In this document: piece by piece, positions 7,902-14,377 of the stretch | How positions within the stretch are numbered: position 1 is the first letter of the stretch | How the letters are laid out: every line of letters begins with the position of its first letter | NCBI RefSeq assembly: GCF_900112645.1 | Contig: NZ_FOMO01000005.1 | Location: 443,299-507,298, forward strand | Length of the DNA stretch: 64,000 bases | Direction of reading: 5' to 3' | DNA from: Phytopseudomonas straminea | Lineage (GTDB): Bacteria; Pseudomonadota; Gammaproteobacteria; Pseudomonadales; Pseudomonadaceae | The notes under the pieces: model-generated | Database searches by the model: none | Seen by the model: only the letters and a program-made list of their open reading frames with translations | Told to the model about the DNA's origin: nothing | Position numbers and translations under genes: made by a program

Positions 7902-9254
7902 TCAGAATCGGCCAGTCAGTGGGTATTCGACCGCCAGGCGTAGTTGATCCGTATCCCCCTCGGCCTGGGCAGCATTGCCACGGTGCACGCTCTGCCGAAG
8001 CTGCACATTGAGGCCCTTGAAGGTGCCGGACTGCACCACGTAGCGCAGGTTGAGGTCGCGCTCCCAGTGCTTGCCGCCGTCGCCGTAACCCAACCAGGCG
8101 TAGCTGCCGTTCGGGTCCACATCGCTGCCATCGATGCCGCTGCCACGTACATAGGCGGCTCCAGCGCTGAGCCCGGGAATGCCCATACCGGCCATGTCAT
8201 AGGTATAAGCCAGTTGCCAGGATTGTTCATTGGGTGCGTTGAAGTCGGATAACTGGACAGCGTTGCCCAACCAGATGGCGCCGCGCGTTACGTAATCGAA
8301 GGGGCTGTCGCCATCGACTTTCTGATAGCCCAGCGCGATCTTGTGAAAACCCTCGCTATAGCTGAGCAACAAGCTGCCAGTGGTGTTGGAGACGCGCCCC
8401 GCCAGTGCCTGGCCGATGTCGTTGCTGCGGTATAGATTGAGATCGGCGCTCAGCGCTCGCTTGTCACCCAGCGCATGGACGTAGTTGACGCCCAGATAGC
8501 CCGTACGCCAACTGTCTTCCAATTCACCGCCATAGAGGCTCAGTGATAACGCCGGCACGCCTGTGTAGGTGCCGCCCACGAAACTGAACGAATTACCCAA
8601 TGGCTTGCTGGGATTTGCGTAGTTGATGATCAAAGGATTGTTATTGCTGCGCGAATTGCGATCCGCCGAGCCGGTGAAGTGCCCACCGGTCAGCACCAGA
8701 TCATCGATCTCGCGGCTATCGAGGAACCAGCCGGTATGGGTTTCCGGCAACAGGCGGCTGTCGGACGAAGAAAAGATCGGCGTCTTGACCCGCTGCTCGC
8801 CGTAGCGCAACCAGGTCGATGACAACCGCGCCTTGACTGCAGCACCGCCGCGAGCAACCTCATTCTGGTCGTAACCCTCATTGTCCACCGGCATATGGCG
8901 CATCTTTCCGGCACGCCCACCGCCACCATCGAGCTTCTGCGCAACATATAGGTGACCATCGAGTCCGAAACCGACGACGCCCTGGGTAAACCCGGACTTC
9001 ACCTCGCCCTGCATTCCATAGCCCCACTCCTCGGCGTAACCGTTACGCGCATCGCGCGGCTTGTAAGCGTTACGTGCACCGTTGCTGCGCCCACCATTTC
9101 GATAATCGCGATTCTCGTACACGGTACGGTTGACCATGCTCCAGGTGGCGTCGCCGATGAAACCGTTGCTCTTGACTTGCTCGTCGGCGGCGAACGCTGG
9201 TGGAGACACGCAGCATGCCGTCAATGCCAGAAGCCCCAGAGATGATCTGTTCAC
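7902..9254 (-). CDS. OprD-family outer-membrane porin
   Basis: A 450-residue protein with a signal peptide (NRSSLGLLALTACCVSPPAFA, cleavage near residue 22) and the OprD features: FIGDATWSMVNRTVYENRDYRN at the N-terminus, a GFTQGVVGFGLDGH strand, RLLPETHTGWFLDSREIDDL, and alternating aromatic strands ending in ...EYPLTGRF with a terminal Phe, as needed for BAM assembly. OprD proteins are 18-strand substrate-specific channels for small organic molecules. The start is GTG at 9254, 2 bases after the stop of the MFS gene and preceded by GGAG, so it is the last member of the riboswitch-led operon. Being coupled to a BtuFCD-like system is unusual for this family. Confidence 0.88.
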   Translation of the reverse strand: MNRSSLGLLALTACCVSPPAFAADEQVKSNGFIGDATWSMVNRTVYENRDYRNGGRSNGARNAYKPRDARNGYAEEWGYGMQGEVKSGFTQGVVGFGLDGHLYVAQKLDGGGGRAGKMRHMPVDNEGYDQNEVARGGAAVKARLSSTWLRYGEQRVKTPIFSSSDSRLLPETHTGWFLDSREIDDLVLTGGHFTGSADRNSRSNNNPLIINYANPSKPLGNSFSFVGGTYTGVPALSLSLYGGELEDSWRTGYLGVNYVHALGDKRALSADLNLYRSNDIGQALAGRVSNTTGSLLLSYSEGFHKIALGYQKVDGDSPFDYVTRGAIWLGNAVQLSDFNAPNEQSWQLAYTYDMAGMGIPGLSAGAAYVRGSGIDGSDVDPNGSYAWLGYGDGGKHWERDLNLRYVVQSGTFKGLNVQLRQSVHRGNAAQAEGDTDQLRLAVEYPLTGRF

Positions 9255-9256
9255 GA

Positions 9257-10465
9257 TTACTCCTTGATTGAACGCATATGCAAAAAGAGACTGAATGCGG
9301 CGGCCAGGCCGATACCCAGCAACATCCACCACAAGAGCTGCGGTGGCGCCTGGTCGGCCGGCAGAAAGCGGCCGATCAATACGTTGCTGACCAGCGCGAC
9401 CAGACCGCCTACCCCAGCGAAGAAGCCGTAATAGGCAGCCAGTTGGCCACGCTTGGCGTAATGTGGCACATGGGCCGACAGCAGCGGCAACACCAGCAGG
9501 CTGCCAAGGCTGAACACCACCGCCATCACCTGCACCGCCAACTGCGCGCCTAGCAGGCTGACCAGCGGCTCGGCCAACAGGCCGTAGCTGGCTGCCATCA
9601 GCGCCAGACCAGCGCCCATCCCCTGCCCTTCGCTCAGCCAACGCTGGCGCAGGGTGCTGACCGGCATTTGCAGCAACACGCCGACCAGTGCGGTGATCAC
9701 GAACACCTGGGTGATCCACTCCTGGCCGCCGCCATAGACGTGGCTGTAGGCCGGCACAGCCAGGTACAACGGGTGAAACAGCAAGGGATAGGCGGCCGCC
9801 AGCAAGGCGAAGCGCAGAAAGGGCCACTGCTGGAGCATGTCCAGACACTGGCGCAGCATGGTAACCGGCTCTTCGCCCGATACCAGATCCTTGAGCGGCA
9901 GGAATCGCCATTGCACCAGGGTCATCACCGCAAAAAGCGCTGCCGCTATGCTGCCGGTCACCGAAAAATCGACGCTGATGAACAACAGGCCTGCCAGCGG
10001 CCCCAGCAGCATGCCGGCGGTACTGGCCATGTTGTGCAGGGCGAACGCCTGCTTGCGCAGCTGGGCATCCTGGCACTCATCCGCCAGGTAAGCCTGGGCA
10101 CAGGGCGTGAACAACGCGCCAGCGAAGCCGCTCAGGCAGGCAGCCAGCAGCAACACCGTGAGGCTTTCGGAGAAGCCGAATACCGCGAAACCGACGCAAC
10201 GCACACCGCAGCCGATCAGAATGGCGCGCCGGTAGCCAATCCGGTCACCCAGCAGGCCACCGAGCAGAAACAATCCCTGCTGGCTGAACACCCGAATTCC
10301 GAGCACCAGGCCCACGGCCCAGCCGGCCAACCCGAGGTTCTCGCTCAGGTGCCCGGCCAGATAGGGCATCAGCATATAGAAGCCAAAATTGAACGTCAGC
10401 CCGTTGAGGATCAGTACGCGAGCAGCAGGAGATAGTGAGCTCAGGGTGGTCAGAACACGGCGCAT
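9257..10465 (-). CDS. MFS transporter (12-TM efflux or uptake permease)
   Basis: A 402-residue major facilitator with about 12 hydrophobic segments. The loop 2-3 motif GGLLGDRIGYRRAI (about 68-81, matching G-x-x-x-D-R-x-G-R-R) and the motif around residue 150 (STAGMLLGPLAGLL) place it in the drug/sugar-type MFS group. The substrate cannot be inferred. It sits in a tight minus-strand series: 24 bp after the pseudoazurin gene and 2 bp before the OprD gene. The operon leader is a cobalamin riboswitch, so its expression is probably tied to B12 status. An ORF in another frame that spans this gene and oprD is only a fusion artefact of overlapping frames. Confidence 0.85.
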   Translation of the reverse strand: MRRVLTTLSSLSPAARVLILNGLTFNFGFYMLMPYLAGHLSENLGLAGWAVGLVLGIRVFSQQGLFLLGGLLGDRIGYRRAILIGCGVRCVGFAVFGFSESLTVLLLAACLSGFAGALFTPCAQAYLADECQDAQLRKQAFALHNMASTAGMLLGPLAGLLFISVDFSVTGSIAAALFAVMTLVQWRFLPLKDLVSGEEPVTMLRQCLDMLQQWPFLRFALLAAAYPLLFHPLYLAVPAYSHVYGGGQEWITQVFVITALVGVLLQMPVSTLRQRWLSEGQGMGAGLALMAASYGLLAEPLVSLLGAQLAVQVMAVVFSLGSLLVLPLLSAHVPHYAKRGQLAAYYGFFAGVGGLVALVSNVLIGRFLPADQAPPQLLWWMLLGIGLAAAFSLFLHMRSIKE

Positions 10466-10489
10466 CAGGACACGACACTCTTGAAATAA

Positions 10490-10927
10490 TTAGTACGCCG
10501 AACTCGCCCGCTCGACGATCTGCTCGAAACGCTGCCTGGCACGCGCAGGCAAGGATGTAGGAATCTGCACATCGCCAACCGGCAACTCGCCGACCTGAAT
10601 CAGCATCACCATGCCCATCGCCAGGTGCGGAATGCACTGAATGCCATAGAAGCCCGGCACGTCGAACTTCACCTCGATTTCTTCGTTGATCCTGCCCTTG
10701 AACGGCTCGGCGCCATCGGGCAGAAAACCAAGCACGCTGGCGGCATTGTGGCTTGGCTGAGTGGCAATGAACTTCACTGTGTCGCCCGTCGCGATGGCCA
10801 GATAATCCGGCTCGTAGACCATGGCACCGCCGGCGCCACGGTTGAGCATCTTCACTTCGTGCACCTCGGCCAGGGCCGCAGTGCAGAACAGGGTGGCCAG
10901 CAAAGCGGCGGCGTAGCGAATGGGCAT
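10490..10927 (-). CDS. Pseudoazurin-type cupredoxin (periplasmic blue copper protein)
   Basis: A 145-residue precursor: signal peptide 1-20 (ends CTAALA), then a cupredoxin domain. The type-1 copper ligands are all present: His60 in PSHNA, Cys98 and His101 in QCIPH, and Met106. With a 20-residue leader these equal His40, Cys78, His81 and Met86 of mature pseudoazurins, an exact spacing match. Pseudoazurins shuttle electrons in the periplasm, classically to nitrite reductase, but no denitrification gene lies nearby. The gene starts 14 bp after the ATPase gene and precedes the MFS gene by 24 bp, so it sits in the middle of a transport operon. The role there is unclear: redox handling of a metal or corrinoid substrate is one possibility. 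Confidence 0.88.
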   Translation of the reverse strand: MPIRYAAALLATLFCTAALAEVHEVKMLNRGAGGAMVYEPDYLAIATGDTVKFIATQPSHNAASVLGFLPDGAEPFKGRINEEIEVKFDVPGFYGIQCIPHLAMGMVMLIQVGELPVGDVQIPTSLPARARQRFEQIVERASSAY

Positions 10928-10941
10928 GGCAGTCGTCCGTG

Positions 10942-11709
10942 TTAGGCCGGATAGAAGCGCAGGATGCGAGCGCCGTCGTCCGGGTCGGTCAGGTAGCGGG
11001 CACGCACGCCAAAAGTGTCGCGCAGGCGTTCGGTGGTCAGCACCTCATCGGGTTCGCCCAGTGCCACCAGTCGGCCACGCTCCATGACGCCTAGGCGGTC
11101 GCATTCCAGAGCCTGGTTGAGGTCATGCAGGGCGATCAGCGTGGTGACCGGCAGCGCCCGCACCAGGTTGAGAATCGACAGTTGGTGCTGAATGTCCAGA
11201 TGGTTGGTCGGCTCGTCGAGCAGCAGGATCTGCGGCTGCTGGGCCAGCGCTCGGGCGATATGCACACGCTGGCGCTCGCCGCCGGACAGGGTGCTCCAGG
11301 CATGCTCGTGCATGTGGGCCATGTCCACGTCGGCCAGAGCCTGCATGACGATGCGCTCGTCACTGGCGGACCACGGCTGCAGCGCCGATAACCAGGGCGT
11401 GCGTCCCAGCTCGACGGCATCGCGCACCGTCACCGCGTCACTGGTGTCGGCCTGCTGCTCGACGAAAGCCAGTTGCCGAGCCACGTCGCGGCGGCTCAGG
11501 CTCGTCAATGGCTTGCCATGCAACTGCACCTGGCCACTGCCTGGCGCACGAATACCGGAGAGCAGCTTGAGCAGGGTCGATTTGCCCGAACCGTTGGGCC
11601 CGATCAGCCCCAGGGTTTCGCCCTGACGAATCTGCAGATCGACGCCGGCCACGATCGCCCGGCCCTTCACCGACCAGCCAAGGTCGCTGCATTGCAACAC
11701 GGTGCTCAT
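10942..11709 (-). CDS. ABC transporter ATPase, BtuD/FecE type
   Basis: A 255-residue ATPase. Walker A is GPNGSGKST (about 38-46), the Q-loop VEQQ (about 85), the signature LSGGERQRVHIARAL (about 139-153), Walker B QILLLDEPTNHLD (about 158-170), and the switch His ALHD follows. The overall pattern is that of iron-siderophore/vitamin B12 importers. The ATG at 11709 overlaps the permease stop by four bases (ATGA), and the longer in-frame extension upstream is a shadow of the permease. The cobalamin riboswitch ahead of the operon favours corrinoid (or cobalt) import over ferric-siderophore import. Confidence 0.88.
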   Translation of the reverse strand: MSTVLQCSDLGWSVKGRAIVAGVDLQIRQGETLGLIGPNGSGKSTLLKLLSGIRAPGSGQVQLHGKPLTSLSRRDVARQLAFVEQQADTSDAVTVRDAVELGRTPWLSALQPWSASDERIVMQALADVDMAHMHEHAWSTLSGGERQRVHIARALAQQPQILLLDEPTNHLDIQHQLSILNLVRALPVTTLIALHDLNQALECDRLGVMERGRLVALGEPDEVLTTERLRDTFGVRARYLTDPDDGARILRFYPA

Positions 11710-12740
11710 CGTACCCGCCTCCCGCGCACCAGAATCACCGCGAATGCCGGTGCACCCACCAGGGCGGTGACCACACCAATGGGCAGCACCTGGCCCTTGA
11801 TCGCCGTGCGCGACAGCACATCGGCGGCGATCAGGAACACCGCGCCGATCAGCGCTGAAACCGGCACCAACCTGCCATGCCGCGCACCAACCAGCAGCCG
11901 CGCGGCATGGGGAATCACCAGGCCGACGAAGCCGATGGAGCCGACGATCGATACCATCACCGCCGTGACCAATGCGGTACAAGCGATCAAGGTGGCCTGC
12001 ACACGACGCACCGGCACGCCCAGCGAAGCCGCCGACTCGGCGCCAAAGGTAAAGGCATCCAGCGCCCGCGTGTGCCAGGCGACCAGCAAGACCCCGGCCA
12101 GGGCCATCGGCACGGCCAGCAGCACATCCTGCCAGTCGACCCCGCTCAGGTTGCCGAGCAGCCAGAACATGATGCCGCGAGCCTGCTCGGCGCTGGCCGA
12201 CTTGGTGATCAGAAACGAGGTCAGCGCGTTGAACAGCTGGGAACCGGCGATGCCGGCAAGAATGATCTGCGCACTGCCGCTGATCGCACCGCCACCCGCC
12301 GCCCGGGCCAGCAGCGCGACCAACGCGAAGGCGGCGACCGCGCCGAGAAAGGCGCCCATGGACAACGACAGCATGCCGGCGCCCAAGCCGAGTAATGCCA
12401 CGGAGACCGCGCCGGTGGACGCGCCAGCGGAAATGCCCAGCAGATAGGGGTCGGCCAGCGGGTTACGCAACAATGCCTGCAGCACCACCCCGGACACCGC
12501 CAGCCCGGCCCCGCAGCTGGCAGCGACCAGGGCGCGGGTCAGGCGGTAATTCCAGACGATGCCCTCGTCGATCGGGTCGAGCACGAAGCCCGCCGCGAAC
12601 AGCTTGTTGGCCAGCACCTGAAACACCACCAAGGGTGGAATGCGGGTTTCGCCCAGGGCGACCCCGGCGATCACCGCCACACCCAGGAGCAGCAGGCAGG
12701 CGATGGTCAGCAGGAACAGGCGAGAACTGCGTGCGATCAT
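11706..12740 (-). CDS. ABC transporter permease, BtuC/FecCD type
   Basis: A 344-residue permease with about ten hydrophobic segments. The family signatures are visible: LTRALVAASCGAGLAVSGVVLQ (about 67-88), RNPLADPYLLGISAGAS, the SIVGSIGFVGLVIPHAARLLVG coupling-helix region (about 261-282) and the LPIGVVTALVGAPAFAVIL end (about 317-335). It forms the inner-membrane channel with the ATPase and receives substrate from the binding protein. It overlaps both neighbours by 4 bp (ATGA at 11706-11709 and 12737-12740), so the three genes are translationally coupled. Confidence 0.9.
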   Translation of the reverse strand: MIARSSRLFLLTIACLLLLGVAVIAGVALGETRIPPLVVFQVLANKLFAAGFVLDPIDEGIVWNYRLTRALVAASCGAGLAVSGVVLQALLRNPLADPYLLGISAGASTGAVSVALLGLGAGMLSLSMGAFLGAVAAFALVALLARAAGGGAISGSAQIILAGIAGSQLFNALTSFLITKSASAEQARGIMFWLLGNLSGVDWQDVLLAVPMALAGVLLVAWHTRALDAFTFGAESAASLGVPVRRVQATLIACTALVTAVMVSIVGSIGFVGLVIPHAARLLVGARHGRLVPVSALIGAVFLIAADVLSRTAIKGQVLPIGVVTALVGAPAFAVILVRGRRVR

Positions 12741-13744
12741 TGGAATTCGTCAACGACCTTGGCGAGGGTTTCGATGCCGCTGATCATGCGCAACGAGGCC
12801 TGCATGCCATCGGCGTCGATGATCACGATGCGCCCGTTCTTGACGGCGTCCATGTGCTTGGCGACCGGGTCGTTGCGCAGGAATTCGAGCTTCTTTTCCA
12901 CGTCGTCGGCGGGAAAGCGTCGACGGTCCATGCGCGCCAGCACCAGCACCGTGGGGTTGGCCTTGGCCAGGGTTTCCCAGCCGACGCTCGGCCACTCCTC
13001 GCTGGACTCGACCACGTTGCGCAGCCCCAAGGACTTCATCATGTAGTCGGCCACGCCCTTCTGGCCGGCCACGTACGGGTCCAGATCCATGTCCGGGCTG
13101 GAGAACCAGAACAGCGCGGAAATATCCTTGGCCTGGCGCTGCTCGGCACCGGCCACCGCCGCGGCCAGGCGCTTCTGCAGGTCGGCGACCAGCACGTCAC
13201 CCTTGTCCTGCACGTCGAAGACCTGCGCCAGCTGACTGATGCTCTTGTACAGGCTGTCGATCTGGAACGGCTGCAGGCGGGTACCGTCGGCGCCAACCAG
13301 GTTGTCCTTGCCTTCGCAGTCGGTCGGCATGATGTAGGTGGGAATGTTCAGGTCGTGAAACTGCTTGCGCGTACCCACCACGCCCTGCTCGCCCACCATC
13401 CACTCGAACTGCACCGCAACCAGGCCTGGGCGCTTGTTGATCACCGACTCGAAGCTCGGATCGTTGTCGGCCAGGCGCGGCACCTTGGCATTCTGCGCTT
13501 CGAATTCGGGCAGCACGTGGCTGAACCATAGCGAGGTGCCGGCCAGGCGTTCTCCCAGGCCCAGGGCGTAAAGGATTTCGGTGCCCGCCTGGCCGATGGT
13601 CACGGCGTTGCCGGGGCTTTTCGCGAACGTCAGTTGCTGGCCGCAGTTTTCCAGGGTGAGCGGGTACTGGGTCGGGCCGGCGGCATGGGCCATGGAAGAC
13701 AGCGCCAGGGCGGCGCCAATGACGGCAAGGCGTGACACGAACAT
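12737..13744 (-). CDS. ABC transporter periplasmic substrate-binding protein, BtuF/FepB type
   Basis: A 335-residue class III binding protein. Residues 1-21 form a signal peptide (MFVSRLAVIGAALALSSMAHA). The start of the mature domain reads YPLTLENCGQQLTF, followed by the conserved TEILYALGLGERLAGTS motif; the C-lobe holds SSPDMDLDPYVAG, VSSEEWPS-like and NPTVLVLARMD segments. GGAG lies 9 bases before the ATG. It is the first gene after a cobalamin riboswitch, so a corrinoid ligand is the leading inference. Sequence alone cannot exclude a metal chelate. Confidence 0.85.
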   Translation of the reverse strand: MFVSRLAVIGAALALSSMAHAAGPTQYPLTLENCGQQLTFAKSPGNAVTIGQAGTEILYALGLGERLAGTSLWFSHVLPEFEAQNAKVPRLADNDPSFESVINKRPGLVAVQFEWMVGEQGVVGTRKQFHDLNIPTYIMPTDCEGKDNLVGADGTRLQPFQIDSLYKSISQLAQVFDVQDKGDVLVADLQKRLAAAVAGAEQRQAKDISALFWFSSPDMDLDPYVAGQKGVADYMMKSLGLRNVVESSEEWPSVGWETLAKANPTVLVLARMDRRRFPADDVEKKLEFLRNDPVAKHMDAVKNGRIVIIDADGMQASLRMISGIETLAKVVDEFQ

Positions 13745-13894
13745 GCGGGTGATCTCCTAATCGACAAATACGCATGACGGCAGTGCGTAGGCTGGAGAAC
13801 ACATCACGCTGCGCGGCCATGGCCGCACCTGTCCCTTGCGGGAAGTGATCACGGATGCCCCTCCCGGACACCCCGCCGGTGGTTCGATGACTGG

Positions 13895-14100
13895 CGCCTG
13901 CCCGCCCGAAAGCGAGGTCAGCCCCATGCCGGCAGGTCTCCTGACTGGTACGTCTGCACAGCGATGCGGCCTTCCCGGAAATGACTCCAGTGACAAGATT
14001 GCAGCGCTGCTCTGTACCTACAGTTGCGGGGGCAGTTCCGTTTGGCCACCCGAGGTGGCGACGGATTCCCTATTAATTCCTCGCGGAAACCGGCGGCGGC
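13895..14100 (-). promoter_or_regulatory. Cobalamin (B12) riboswitch
   Basis: Read on the minus strand, this region contains the conserved cobalamin-riboswitch elements in order: GGGAATCCGTC followed by GCCACCTCGGGTGGC, GGAACTGCCCCCGCAACTGT (14020-14039), CACTGGAGTCATTTCCGGGAAGGC, and the B12 box AGTCAGGAGACCTGCCGGCAT at 13926-13946. The spacing and core bases fit the class closely. It ends about 150 bases before the ATG of the BtuF-like gene and points at it. Binding of adenosylcobalamin normally switches such leaders off. No U-tract hairpin was seen between the box and the gene, so control may be translational. Boundaries are approximate. Confidence 0.93.
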
Positions 14101-14190
14101 ATCTTAACCAATAAGTAGTCCGCCTGCAGTGTTTTGCGGCGCCGGCTCGTTCAGCCAGGGCAACGCAACGACCTGCGCGAAAGCGCGGCC

Positions 14191-14219
14191 ATTATTGTTA
14201 CAACATAACATTTTAGCAA
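14191..14219 (-). promoter_or_regulatory. Candidate promoter with Zur-box-like palindrome ahead of the riboswitch operon
   Basis: On the minus strand a -35-like TTGCTA (14214-14219) is separated by 17 bases from a -10-like AATAAT (14191-14196), placing transcription start about 80-90 bases before the riboswitch core. Inside the spacer lies the inverted repeat TGTTA-N5-TAACA (14196-14210). Gammaproteobacterial zinc-uptake-regulator (Zur) sites have the same half-sites and 5-base centre, in the form TGTTATANTATAACA. The palindrome is seen directly, while its assignment to Zur is inference. The rest of 14101-14335 shows nothing else recognisable. Confidence 0.45.
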
Positions 14220-14335
14220 GCTGATTCGGTCATGGCTGATAACCAACAGCTAGACGGGGAATCAATACAGGCAGGTTCAGAGCAAAAAGGCGCCGATGAA
14301 TGCAATAGACCGGCACGACGATCGCCGCCCCATAG

Positions 14336-14371
14336 AAAAAGGCCCCTGTAGCGACTTCGCTGCAGGGGCTT
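14336..14371 (-). terminator. Intrinsic terminator of the glucose dehydrogenase gene
   Basis: On the minus strand, six bases after the gcd stop codon, AAGCCCCTG and CAGGGGCCTT form a hairpin (with inner pairing GCG/CGC and an AAGT loop), followed by a run of five T. This is a standard rho-independent terminator. Confidence 0.85.
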
Positions 14372-14377
14372 ACGGAC

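Noticed and set aside
7902..10076. A 724-codon minus-strand frame spanning the OprD gene and much of the MFS gene
   Set aside because: Only the last 450 codons are OprD; the N-terminal part is a Gly/Arg/Ala-rich shadow of the MFS gene in another frame, and a GTG with GGAG marks the real OprD start.
10942..13744. Ferric-siderophore importer (FecBCDE) reading of the ABC genes
   Set aside because: The families are the same, but the upstream cobalamin riboswitch and the absence of a TonB receptor or Fur-like site favour a corrinoid or cobalt substrate.
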